64,000 bases of DNA from assembly GCF_003386165.1 (NCBI RefSeq), contig NZ_QRDV01000001.1, positions 676,085-740,084 of the forward strand, in the 5' to 3' direction. The first letter of the stretch is position 1, and the number at the start of each line of letters is the position of its first letter. The position numbers and the translations under genes are program-made. Shown here one piece after another: positions 17,273 to 26,266 of this stretch. This DNA is from Winogradskyella eximia. GTDB taxonomy: Bacteria; Bacteroidota; Bacteroidia; Flavobacteriales; Flavobacteriaceae. The notes beneath the pieces were generated by a model. That model saw only the letters and a program-made list of their open reading frames with translations. It was not told where the DNA came from and did not search any database.

Positions 17273-18691
17273 TTAATTGGAAGCCAACTTACTGAGTTGG
17301 CTTTTTTTTGAGAATACTTCCCAAATAAAAACTGAAAAGACAATGGTGTATTCTAAAGCAATAATCCATAGATTTTCAGAATTTTCAGTATTAGAATACG
17401 CCAAATAACTCAGAACAATCACTATAGACCATACCAACGGATATTTGTAATTAGTAAAAACACTAAAAAATACTAAAGTTGCAATATACCATGGGTGAAC
17501 AGTTGTACTTAAAAAGAGATACAACGTTAGTACTAATAACATCGAAGATATTAATTTGGCAATGCTGTCGTTTTGTTTGAAAAACGTAAACCCTAGAATA
17601 ATAAGTATAGAGATTATAGGGAGAATTTTACCAATAATAGCAATTTCATTATAACCGGTTATAGCATAACCTATGGATCTAGTAAGGTAATAAATACTAG
17701 CATTAAATTCAAAATTGCCAAACCATAGGCCTACGGTTTTTGTGTAATTAGTTATAAATTCCATAGAAAAGAATGGAATAAAAAGTAGAATGGAAGTAAG
17801 GCCAGTAATAGCGTAAAATACTATTAGTTTTAATAGATTATTGACAGTTACTTTTGATTTAGAAAGCTCACCATTAATTGCATCAGGCTCCTTAAATTTG
17901 ACATCTTTCTTAAAATAGCCAAAAAACAATGGTAATAACATCAACGGAATTAGTTTTACAGAAATAGAAAAAGCCATAATTACTGCTGCCCATTTCCATT
18001 TTCCAATATGCAATACATATAAAGACCAAACCAGAAAGAAAATCATTACACCTTCAAAATGAAGATTGCCAGTGAGCTCAATAATTATAAACGGGTTTAA
18101 AATGTACCAAAAGATTTTATTTGACGGTAATTTTAAACGTTCTAATAGCTTTTTTCCAAAGTAAAGCGTTCCAATGTCTGCAGCTATAATAATTAGTCTT
18201 AAACCTATTACAGAGCTCAAAATACTTGTGCCAGGAAATAGATTGGCCAAAACAAAACATAATTGGTTTATTGGAGGGTAATTGGTGAAATGCGATGCGC
18301 TTAAACTACCCATACCATTATGTAATTCAACTTGATTTGGGAAGTTGGTAAGTATCCCTTGTTCCATTTGAAAATCTGGAGTAGATAAGTAAGGATTTAA
18401 GCCAGATAAAATCATTTGACCATCCCAAATGAAGCGATAAAAATCTTGCGACAAATTAGGAATAGCAAAAAGAAATAAGAGTCTAAAAATAATTGAAAAA
18501 ACGACTAGTAATCTAAAGTTGAATCCCGAAGACTTAATAATTTTATAGGCAAATACAAATAATGCAACATAGAGAATTAGCAGTTGCGCAGTTTGTAGTC
18601 GTGTTATACTATAGGCAAACCATAAATAAAGGATACAACTCGCAATAAAAAATAGAACTGGAATTTTGTGATATTTCCAAATCGCAATCAC
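17273..18691 (-). CDS. Polytopic membrane glycosyltransferase (GT87/mannosyltransferase-like)
   Basis: A 472-residue integral membrane protein with about ten to twelve hydrophobic helices. The loop DFYRFIWDGQMILSGLNPY after the second or third helix is the hallmark acidic/aromatic loop of GT-C mannosyltransferases (PIG-M/GT87/DUF2029 group), and PPINQLCF and HPWYIATL also fit. Such enzymes use polyprenyl-phosphate sugars at the periplasmic face. It overlaps by 4 bp the processive GT2 gene upstream and is the last gene of the 17.3-23.8 kb operon. The sugar and acceptor are unknown. Confidence 0.75.
   Translation of the reverse strand: MIAIWKYHKIPVLFFIASCILYLWFAYSITRLQTAQLLILYVALFVFAYKIIKSSGFNFRLLVVFSIIFRLLFLFAIPNLSQDFYRFIWDGQMILSGLNPYLSTPDFQMEQGILTNFPNQVELHNGMGSLSASHFTNYPPINQLCFVLANLFPGTSILSSVIGLRLIIIAADIGTLYFGKKLLERLKLPSNKIFWYILNPFIIIELTGNLHFEGVMIFFLVWSLYVLHIGKWKWAAVIMAFSISVKLIPLMLLPLFFGYFKKDVKFKEPDAINGELSKSKVTVNNLLKLIVFYAITGLTSILLFIPFFSMEFITNYTKTVGLWFGNFEFNASIYYLTRSIGYAITGYNEIAIIGKILPIISILIILGFTFFKQNDSIAKLISSMLLVLTLYLFLSTTVHPWYIATLVFFSVFTNYKYPLVWSIVIVLSYLAYSNTENSENLWIIALEYTIVFSVFIWEVFSKKSQLSKLASN
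17283..17309 (+). terminator. Rho-independent terminator inside the end of the convergent gene
   Basis: GCCAAC (17283-17288) and GTTGGC (17296-17301) form a 6-bp stem with a 7-nt loop, followed by eight T residues (17302-17309). It terminates the DUF2807 gene. The same bases code for the last residues of the minus-strand mannosyltransferase-like gene at 17273. Confidence 0.75.
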
Positions 18692-20178
18692 ACTTTAGAA
18701 CTAAGTGATTTAAAAAACACATAACCAAAGCCAATAAATAACATTAAGTGAAATGGAAACAATCCAAAGTCACCACCTTGGTCACCAACAACAAAAGCAC
18801 TGTACATCCCAAAAGCGAAATAGAGCATTAAAACACCTTCAATAATCACGTGTGGAGAGACCTTTTTTATAAGGTACTTGTTGCCTTTCCATGAGTCTCT
18901 AATGGTACTTATATTAAATTTTGGAGTACGAACAAATTCACTTCGTTTACCAATATGCCCTTCTATTACAGCGATAGAATTATGGAGCGAAAAACCCATG
19001 GCTATTGAGAAGAAGGTGAAAAACATACCAACATAATTAAAGAATTTTTTAAAGCCACTGCCATAGATACTTTTGTACATAAACCAATAGCAAACAAAAA
19101 AGATGATGGTACTTGTTACAAAAAAGCTCATTACGTAAAAGTAATTTCTTAAATGAGCATATTCGTTCTTTATATATAACATCGGAATACTTAAAATAGC
19201 CACTGTAAAAATGCTTAAAAACATTGTGCTATTTAGTAAATGGAGTATACCATGTAATTTAGTTTTGTTAGAAATGTTTTCAGATTTTAAAACGCGCCAA
19301 AGCATTTTTCTAAAGTTCTCAGCTCCACCTTTATTCCAGCGAAATTGTTGAGATCGTGCTGCACTAATCACCACAGGTAATTCTGCAGGAGTTTCAACGT
19401 CTTCAAGATATTTAAATTCCCAGTTTTTCAACTGTGCTCTATAACTTAAATCTAAATCTTCAGTAAGTGTATCTCCTTCCCAATTACCAGCATCGATAAT
19501 ACAGGTTTTTCTCCAAACACCTGCTGTGCCATTAAAGTTGATAAAGTGGCCTTTACTATTTCTTCCAACTTGCTCTAAAGTAAAATGGGCATCTAAAGCA
19601 AACGCTTGAATTTTTGTTAATAAAGAATAATCTCTATTTATGTGTCCCCAACGTGTCTGAACAACTCCTATTTTTTCATTTTTAAAATATGGAATAGTAC
19701 GTTTAAGCCAATTAGGTTGCGGTAAAAAGTCAGCATCAAAAATGGCGATAAATTCACCTTTTGCAATTTCTAAACCTTCTTTTAGTGCACCAGCTTTAAA
19801 ACCACTTCGGTCTGTTCTAGTAATATGAGTAATGTCTAAACCCGTTTTTGCTAATCGATCTACATGCAACTTGGTTGACGCAACAGTTTCATCTGTAGAA
19901 TCATCTAAAACTTGAATTTCTAACTTGTCTTTTGGGTATTCCAATAAAGCAATATTGTCCAATAAACGCTCCATTACATACATTTCGTTAAAAACAGGGA
20001 GCTGTATAGTAACTAAAGGGATTTCTTCAGGATTTGAAAAATCAAAGGTCTCACAATCTTGTCTTTTCTTTTTTGAAGATAAATAATTGTAGAGTAGATT
20101 TAATTGCGCCAAAGCGTACATAAATATAAGTACAATGGCGATGGTATATATAACAATAACGATTGATTCGAGAATCAT
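18688..20178 (-). CDS. Processive family 2 glycosyltransferase (cellulose synthase-like)
   Basis: A 496-residue membrane enzyme. A first transmembrane helix (about 5-27) is followed by a GT2 domain with DDSTDET, the metal-binding DADF, TEDLDLSYRAQ and the processivity motif QQFRW, then four or so C-terminal transmembrane helices. This is the layout of cellulose synthase-like and glucosylceramide synthase-like enzymes that use nucleotide sugars and extrude or glycosylate lipid products. PilZ and BcsB partners are missing, so cellulose itself is unlikely. It overlaps both neighbours by 4 bp, which indicates coupled translation. Confidence 0.85.
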   Translation of the reverse strand: MILESIVIVIYTIAIVLIFMYALAQLNLLYNYLSSKKKRQDCETFDFSNPEEIPLVTIQLPVFNEMYVMERLLDNIALLEYPKDKLEIQVLDDSTDETVASTKLHVDRLAKTGLDITHITRTDRSGFKAGALKEGLEIAKGEFIAIFDADFLPQPNWLKRTIPYFKNEKIGVVQTRWGHINRDYSLLTKIQAFALDAHFTLEQVGRNSKGHFINFNGTAGVWRKTCIIDAGNWEGDTLTEDLDLSYRAQLKNWEFKYLEDVETPAELPVVISAARSQQFRWNKGGAENFRKMLWRVLKSENISNKTKLHGILHLLNSTMFLSIFTVAILSIPMLYIKNEYAHLRNYFYVMSFFVTSTIIFFVCYWFMYKSIYGSGFKKFFNYVGMFFTFFSIAMGFSLHNSIAVIEGHIGKRSEFVRTPKFNISTIRDSWKGNKYLIKKVSPHVIIEGVLMLYFAFGMYSAFVVGDQGGDFGLFPFHLMLFIGFGYVFFKSLSSKV

Positions 20179-20867
20179 TTTTTAAAACTGTATTTAAAAA
20201 TCCAACCTAAGATTTTTATGCCTGCAAAGATAGCACCTTTTATCGTACCTGAAACTTTTGAGACACCAATTCTGTTTCTATAATTAACAGGAATTTCCCT
20301 ATATCTTAATTTTTGTTTTAATGCTTTGAGTTGCATCTCTACCGTCCAACCATAAGTTTTGTCTTCCATATTTAAACCTAAAAGACTAGAGTATTTAATA
20401 GCTCTAAATGGACCTAAGTCTGTAAATGTAGATTTAAAAAATAGCTTCATTAGGTTTGTTGCTAGCCAGTTACCAAATATTTGAGGCGTAGTCATAGAAC
20501 CTTCTTCTCTTAATTCTTTAACACGTGCACCAACAACAAAATCAATGTTTTCTTCTAATATAGGCTGTATGATTTTAGTTAACTCTTCAGGGTAATCACT
20601 ATAATCTCCATCCAAAAAAACAATAATGTCTGGTGTTTTTACTTGTTTTGAAATATAATCCATGCCTTTTAAACAGGCATATCCATAACCTTTTCTGTTT
20701 TCAGTTAAAACTGTTGCTCCTGCATTTTTAGCGTTGATTTCAGTATTATCGGTTGAATTATTGCTAACTACAATAATTTCATTGACTATAGATGGTACGT
20801 CTTTTATAACAAGAGGAATTGATTCTTCTTCATTATAAGCAGGAATAATAACTTTTATATTGGGCAT
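20175..20867 (-). CDS. Dolichol-phosphate mannosyltransferase-like GT2
   Basis: A GT2 enzyme of 230 residues. The ATG at 20867 (MPNIKVIIPAYNEEES) is preferred to a TTG at 20888, since the domain begins right there. It shows VVSNNSTDNT, FLDGDYSDYPEEL (the DxD-like site) and GVSKVSGTIKG near the end, matching polyprenyl-phosphate hexose synthases of the DPM1 group without the extra membrane domain. It would make the polyprenyl-phosphate sugar used by the GT-C enzyme two genes downstream. It starts 33 bp after the Fe-S membrane protein gene and overlaps the next gene by 4 bp. Confidence 0.82.
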   Translation of the reverse strand: MPNIKVIIPAYNEEESIPLVIKDVPSIVNEIIVVSNNSTDNTEINAKNAGATVLTENRKGYGYACLKGMDYISKQVKTPDIIVFLDGDYSDYPEELTKIIQPILEENIDFVVGARVKELREEGSMTTPQIFGNWLATNLMKLFFKSTFTDLGPFRAIKYSSLLGLNMEDKTYGWTVEMQLKALKQKLRYREIPVNYRNRIGVSKVSGTIKGAIFAGIKILGWIFKYSFKK

Positions 20868-20899
20868 TGAGTGCGTTTGAAGGTGCAAAAGTAATCTTC

Positions 20900-22489
20900 T
20901 TATTTTTGATTTACTAAATCCATTAAGTCAACATCGTTTCCTAAAAGCACTTCTGTTGGATTGATACGTCCTTTCATAGAGTCATTTTCTAATTTTAAAA
21001 CACCTCTTGGACAAACAGCAGAACAAATACCACAGCCAACACAACTAGAACGTACTATGTTTTCTCCCTTTTGAGCATAGTGTCTTACATCAATACCCAT
21101 TTCACAACTGTTAGAACAGTTACCACAAGAAATACATTGACCACCATTGGTAGTAATTCTAAATTTTGAAAACAAACGCTGTTGGAATCCAAGAATCGCT
21201 GCCATAGGGCAACCAAAACGACACCAAGAACGGTTTCCTAAGATGGGATAAAACCCAGTGCCAATAACTCCAGAAAAAATGGATCCAATATAAATGCCAT
21301 AAGCAGATCTTAAGGCTCCAGCTTTAATGTAGAATAAATGGTCTGTATTGCCAGTAAAATGCATAACGAGTAAAAGCGTAATCACAATAAAGTAACCAAT
21401 AGCTCCATATTTAGCATCCTTTCCTAATTCTTGTCTTTTAAAAAACATAACCGCAGCAAAGACCAAGGTTAAAAATCCAATAACTAAACTGATGAACACA
21501 TCTCTTGTAAGCCAAAAGTCATTTTTATCATAGCCTAAGTAGGTATACACCATGGCAACAGTCATTACAATAGAAAATACTAATACCGTATGGATTAACC
21601 AACGTTCTAATTTCCAAGCCGACATTTTTTTAGACGATAATTGTCTAAAAGAATCACCAGCAGTTTCTGCTAATCCGCCACATCCACAAACCCAAGAGCA
21701 ATACCAACGTTTTCCATATTTATAGGTTAAGATTGGAGTTATAACAAAGATGGAAAGGATACCAAATATGAGTAACGCCAAGCCAATGTTTCCATTAGAT
21801 AAAAATCCTTTTACAGACCATTCATCAAAAATGTAATAATTAAGAGGCCATATACTTTTAAGGTCGTAGTATGGTAAATCGTTGTTCATGACGTACATAA
21901 ATTCAGGAATCAAAAAGGCAAAACCCAATTGAAAAAACATCACTGAAACGGTACGTAATTGTTGGTAACGATTATGTCTATATTTTAAAATAAATTTATA
22001 TCCAAAGGCTAAAATAGCAACGGTATACAAGGTGCCGTAAACAAACCATTGGCTCGCATTTCTGCCACTTAAGAGTTGACTTAAAGGATCAAATAAACTA
22101 ATTAAACCCGTATTTTCTGCTCCGTCAGTACCTAAACCTAGATATTTAGGAAAGAAATAAAGTACAATATAGAAGGTGGTTAAAATCACACCAACAATCC
22201 AACCCCAAACTCCACGAGAGGAAATAGATTTAAACCAAACACCATCATTCTTTATGCCTTCTAGTTTTGTAAGGTACGCTTCTCTAGAATACATGATAAT
22301 ACCACCAATTATAGATCCTAACGACAGTGTAAGAAATAAACCTTTATTGGGGAAATTAGTATTAAAAAGCGCTAAGGCTAAAATAAATAAGCCAATAACA
22401 CCTATGGCAAGAGCTACTTTTTGTTTATTATTAATATCTAAAGCATCTGGTTTTGCTAAAGACATACTATGGTTTAATTTATTGCTCAT
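20900..22489 (-). CDS. Membrane 4Fe-4S electron-transfer protein (NapH/CcoG-like)
   Basis: A 529-residue protein with about ten transmembrane helices and several cysteine clusters: CSWVCGCGG mid-way, CRFGCPMA, then two ferredoxin motifs, CISCGNCSNSCEMG and CVGCGICSAVCPRG, near the C-terminus. NapH, CcoG and NosR share this combination of membrane Fe-S modules and cytoplasmic ferredoxins. It could pass electrons from the adjacent FAD oxidoreductase through the membrane. The spacing of 2 bp from that gene argues for a single complex. The physiological acceptor is not visible from the sequence. Confidence 0.85.
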   Translation of the reverse strand: MSNKLNHSMSLAKPDALDINNKQKVALAIGVIGLFILALALFNTNFPNKGLFLTLSLGSIIGGIIMYSREAYLTKLEGIKNDGVWFKSISSRGVWGWIVGVILTTFYIVLYFFPKYLGLGTDGAENTGLISLFDPLSQLLSGRNASQWFVYGTLYTVAILAFGYKFILKYRHNRYQQLRTVSVMFFQLGFAFLIPEFMYVMNNDLPYYDLKSIWPLNYYIFDEWSVKGFLSNGNIGLALLIFGILSIFVITPILTYKYGKRWYCSWVCGCGGLAETAGDSFRQLSSKKMSAWKLERWLIHTVLVFSIVMTVAMVYTYLGYDKNDFWLTRDVFISLVIGFLTLVFAAVMFFKRQELGKDAKYGAIGYFIVITLLLVMHFTGNTDHLFYIKAGALRSAYGIYIGSIFSGVIGTGFYPILGNRSWCRFGCPMAAILGFQQRLFSKFRITTNGGQCISCGNCSNSCEMGIDVRHYAQKGENIVRSSCVGCGICSAVCPRGVLKLENDSMKGRINPTEVLLGNDVDLMDLVNQK

Positions 22490-22491
22490 TT

Positions 22492-23796
22492 TTATACTGG
22501 TTGTAACTGGTTAGTGTAGGCTTTTAAAATTTCGTTTTCAAATCTTGAATAAAATTCAGGATCAAAGTTGGCTTCAGAGAGGTGATTCATCACGTAATCT
22601 ACATCGCGTTTTTCAGTAAGCCATTGATCAAAAACGTCATGGCGCATTCTAATTCCAAAGGTGTTAATACCTAAAAAATTATGGGTATTTTTATCGTAAG
22701 CAACAGTTATACATTTGGTGTCGTCTTCATGTTTCCAATGAAAATGTTGTTCGTATTCTGGTCGTCCGCGTTCTCCAAACACCCAACCATAGGTTTGATA
22801 TTCGATATCTAAAAATTTAGCAGAATTAAACCAATGGCCTGGTTTGTATTCCATTTTATTTCCGCAAATGGTTTGTGCTAAGGTTTCACCCATCATACGA
22901 CCAGTGTACCAAACGGCCTCAATTGGTCTTCGGTTTCCAATGGCTTCATGCTGTTCGGCACAATCACCAATAGCATAGACATCTGGAATGTTGGTTTCTA
23001 AAAAACGATTCACTTTAACACCACGTCCTATTTCAATATCAGAGTCTTTTAAAAAATCAATATTTGGTGTAACTCCTGCAGTTAAGCCAACCACATTACA
23101 TTCTAGTTCTTCGCTGGTTTCTTCAATAATAACCGATTTTACATTGCCGTTGTCGTCTGAGTTAATAGCTTTCAGATTTGTAGAAAGTCGTAAATCGATA
23201 TGATGATTTTTTATATGCCTATTAATCATTTCACTTTCTCCTTTAGGCAATACACCATTCCAAAAGCTGTCTTCCCTAACAAGAAATGTTACAGGAATAC
23301 TTCGGCTATTCAACATTTCAGCCAATTCAATACCTATTAAACCACCACCAACAATAACAGCACGTTTGCATACCTCATTATTGGGTGCATGTACTTCTAG
23401 ATTTTCTAAATCTTGTTTGTGGTACATGCCCATTACACCGTTTAAATCTTGTCCTGGCCAACCAAATTTATTGGGTTTACTTCCTGTTGCAATAATTAAT
23501 TTATCGTAGTGAAGTGTATCTCCTTCTGCAAAATGAAGTGTTTTAGTTGCTGTTTCAACCTGTTTTACGTAACCTTTTTTGAGTTCAATTCTGTTTTTTT
23601 TCCAGAACCAATTTTCGTAAGGTTGGGTGTGCTCAAACTTCATATGTCCCATGTAAACGTACATTAATGCAGTACGAGAGAAGAAATAATCGGCTTCGGC
23701 TGAGACGATAGTTATTTTTTTGTCGGATAGTTTTCTGATGTGTCTGGCAAGTGTAACTCCAGAAATGCCGTTGCCAATAATAACGATGTGTTCCAT
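22492..23796 (-). CDS. FAD/NAD(P)-dependent oxidoreductase
   Basis: A 434-residue flavoprotein of the pyridine nucleotide-disulfide reductase-like fold. FAD-binding GNGISG lies at residues 8-13, a second Rossmann GGGLIGIELAE near 148, and VYAIGDCAE near 275 closes the FAD site. No redox-active CxxxxC motif was seen, so it resembles NADH:ferredoxin or nitrite-reductase-type flavoproteins more than disulfide reductases. It is the first gene of the operon leading to the Fe-S membrane protein (2 bp) and three glycosyltransferases. It likely supplies electrons from NAD(P)H to that membrane protein. Confidence 0.85.
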   Translation of the reverse strand: MEHIVIIGNGISGVTLARHIRKLSDKKITIVSAEADYFFSRTALMYVYMGHMKFEHTQPYENWFWKKNRIELKKGYVKQVETATKTLHFAEGDTLHYDKLIIATGSKPNKFGWPGQDLNGVMGMYHKQDLENLEVHAPNNEVCKRAVIVGGGLIGIELAEMLNSRSIPVTFLVREDSFWNGVLPKGESEMINRHIKNHHIDLRLSTNLKAINSDDNGNVKSVIIEETSEELECNVVGLTAGVTPNIDFLKDSDIEIGRGVKVNRFLETNIPDVYAIGDCAEQHEAIGNRRPIEAVWYTGRMMGETLAQTICGNKMEYKPGHWFNSAKFLDIEYQTYGWVFGERGRPEYEQHFHWKHEDDTKCITVAYDKNTHNFLGINTFGIRMRHDVFDQWLTEKRDVDYVMNHLSEANFDPEFYSRFENEILKAYTNQLQPV

Positions 23797-23893
23797 GTAA
23801 TTGTGGTTGTTGATATGGACTATAGGTCGAAGCTTTTGTTAAAACCTTAATCTATTAGTCGAATTTCTTTAAATTTAGGCATAATTTTATAGT

Positions 23894-24901
23894 ATGCGAT
23901 ATCTTTTTTACTTCCTTTTAGGCGTCATTGTTATAAGTTGTGCTGCTGCAAAGTACCAACCAATTAAAATAAATGGTGTCAGTTTTGTAGCCTCTAGAGG
24001 CTTAGTGGATGCTTCACATGTAAAACCAATAGTGAACGTTAATGCTAATGCAGCTGCTGTTATGCCATTTGGTTTTATTAAGGATATGAGTCATCCTGAA
24101 ATAATTCATAATACAGAGCGTCAATGGTTTGGTGAAACACGATCTGGAGCTGGCCAATATATTGAGGAGCTTCATAAGGAAGGTATTAATGTGATGGTGA
24201 AACCACAACTATGGATTTCGCATGGAGAATTTACTGGACTTTTAAAAGCGTCTTCGGAAGCCGATTGGAAATTGTTAGAAACGTCATATACAGATTTTAT
24301 AATAGAATATGCTGAACTGGCTGAAGAATTAAATGTGGAAGTATTTTGTATTGGAACCGAGCTTGAAGAATTTATAAAAGGTAGACCAGAGTATTGGCAT
24401 CAATTAATTAAAGAAATCAGAACGGTTTATAAAGGGAAGCTAACCTATGCTGCTAACTGGGATGAATTTTGGACCACACCTTTTTGGTCGGAATTAGATT
24501 ATGTTGGGATTGATGCTTATTTTCCGGTGAGTAACATGCAAACACCAACTGTAGAAGATTGTATAAAAGGTTGGGAAAAACATAAAAAGGGATTAAAGAA
24601 TTTTTCTGAAAAATTAGATCGACCAATTCTGTTTACAGAATTTGGTTATAGAAGTGTCGATTATTCAGGTAAAGAGCCTTGGCGTTACGATCGTTCTATG
24701 ACCTCTGTAAATCTCACGGCACAGAATAATGCTACGCAAGCTTTGTTTGAAGCCGTATGGCAAGAAGATTGGTTTGCTGGAGGTTACTTATGGAAATGGT
24801 TTATAGATCACAATGAAGTTGGTGGTTTAGAAGACAATCAATTTACTCCGCAAAATAAGCCAGTTGAAGAAATTCTTAAAGTGCATTATGGAAAATATTA
24901 G
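23894..24901 (+). CDS. GH113-like glycoside hydrolase lipoprotein
   Basis: A 335-residue protein with lipobox VISC at Cys16, so it is anchored in the envelope. The rest is a TIM barrel with the acid/base E156 in GTELEEF and nucleophile E249 in FTEFGYRS, and VGIDAYFP and WKWF in the expected places. This is the pattern of family GH113 (beta-1,4-mannanase-like) and its relatives in Bacteroidota. The substrate is probably a beta-linked mannose-containing glycan, but this is by family only. It is divergent from the FAD oxidoreductase gene, with 97 bp between. Confidence 0.8.
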   Translation: MRYLFYFLLGVIVISCAAAKYQPIKINGVSFVASRGLVDASHVKPIVNVNANAAAVMPFGFIKDMSHPEIIHNTERQWFGETRSGAGQYIEELHKEGINVMVKPQLWISHGEFTGLLKASSEADWKLLETSYTDFIIEYAELAEELNVEVFCIGTELEEFIKGRPEYWHQLIKEIRTVYKGKLTYAANWDEFWTTPFWSELDYVGIDAYFPVSNMQTPTVEDCIKGWEKHKKGLKNFSEKLDRPILFTEFGYRSVDYSGKEPWRYDRSMTSVNLTAQNNATQALFEAVWQEDWFAGGYLWKWFIDHNEVGGLEDNQFTPQNKPVEEILKVHYGKY

Positions 24902-24982
24902 CCATTCTAATTTATAGGTTTAGATTTTAATTTCTGTAATGATTCATAATGTTTAACGTCTAATTTTCCTAAATTAAAGCGT

Positions 24983-26260
24983 GTGAACCAAAAATCAGTA
25001 GTATTCATTCTTATATTTTGTTTAGGTTTTTGGGGTTATTCACAAGAAATAATTGTTTCAGAAATTATAATTAAAGGCAATAAGCGTACAAGAACTAGTT
25101 TTTTAAAACGATTAGCTTTTGTTAAAGAAGGCAGTATTCTAGATTCTGCAAGAATAGCGTCGGATGTTAGGCGTTTTAAATTATTACCGTCGGTTGCTAG
25201 TGCAAGTTCTAAATTAGAAAAAGTTGATGACGAAAACTATACTCTTATATATACGGTTGTTGAAAATTTTGCCATTATTCCGGGACTGAATGTGTCCCAA
25301 GATAATAATGATGATTTTGCTTTTAGGACATCTCTATTCGATTTTAATTTTCTTGGACAAAATCAAATATTAGGTGGGTTTTATGCTAGAAATGTCTTCG
25401 ACTCCTACGGGTTTTATTGGGAAGCTCCAAATCTCTTTACGCGAAAGTTAGGTGTTGGAATAAACTATCAGAATAATGTGTTACAAGAGCCTATATTTTT
25501 TGAAGATGAACGCGATGTAAAATATAAATACACAAGTAGAGCTTTTGAGTTGCGATTGATGTACGAGCATAATTTTAAGAACAGATTAGAGTTTGGAATA
25601 AATATCGCTAACGAAGATTATAACTATTTAAGTGGTGAGCTACCTGAAGAGATTCCTGAAAATTTAGGGGTTGATAGAGTGTCTTTTATTGGTGAATATG
25701 AGTATAATAACATTACAAATGAATACCAATATGTAGATGGTTTTAGAAGTATTTTTGCCTATAGTTTTACATTGAATTCTAGTGGAGATAATGAGTTATT
25801 GCGTAACTTTTTTATTGGTAGAAATGATTTTGAATATTTTAAACGTATTGGCAACAAAGGAAATTGGGCTAATAGACTCCGTTTAGGTTATGCGACTAAC
25901 GCTACTACACCATTTGCACCATTTGCATTAGATAATCAGCTTAATATAAGAGGTGTTGGTAATACCATTGATAGAGGTACTGCGTCTGTAGTTTTTAATA
26001 CAGAATACAGACACACTGTTTTAGAAAAAGGATGGTTTGCAATGCAAGCTAATGCATTTGTAGATGCTGGGACATGGCAAGAGCCAGGTGGTAATCTTGG
26101 TGATTTAATAGAGGGTGAAAAAGCGACTTTATTTTCTGGTTTAGGCTTGCGTTTTATTCACAAACGAATATTTAATGCCGTTTTTCGAATAGATTACGGT
26201 ATCAGTTTAGGCAAAAAAGCAAATAATGGGATCGTCTTTGGAATTGGTCAATATTTTTAG
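24983..26260 (+). CDS. Omp85-like outer membrane protein with one POTRA domain
   Basis: A 425-residue protein with a GTG start, a signal peptide ending near GYSQ, one POTRA-like domain (about 22-95, SEIIIKGNKRTRTSFLKRL) and a beta-barrel of about 320 residues with the typical final strand FGIGQYF. It is shorter than BamA and has a single POTRA, so it belongs to the small Omp85/ShlB-type or patatin-linked group; no secreted partner gene lies beside it. It follows the GH113-like lipoprotein after 81 bp and ends 6 bp before a convergent gene. Confidence 0.8.
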   Translation: MNQKSVVFILIFCLGFWGYSQEIIVSEIIIKGNKRTRTSFLKRLAFVKEGSILDSARIASDVRRFKLLPSVASASSKLEKVDDENYTLIYTVVENFAIIPGLNVSQDNNDDFAFRTSLFDFNFLGQNQILGGFYARNVFDSYGFYWEAPNLFTRKLGVGINYQNNVLQEPIFFEDERDVKYKYTSRAFELRLMYEHNFKNRLEFGINIANEDYNYLSGELPEEIPENLGVDRVSFIGEYEYNNITNEYQYVDGFRSIFAYSFTLNSSGDNELLRNFFIGRNDFEYFKRIGNKGNWANRLRLGYATNATTPFAPFALDNQLNIRGVGNTIDRGTASVVFNTEYRHTVLEKGWFAMQANAFVDAGTWQEPGGNLGDLIEGEKATLFSGLGLRFIHKRIFNAVFRIDYGISLGKKANNGIVFGIGQYF

Positions 26261-26266
26261 TGAGAT

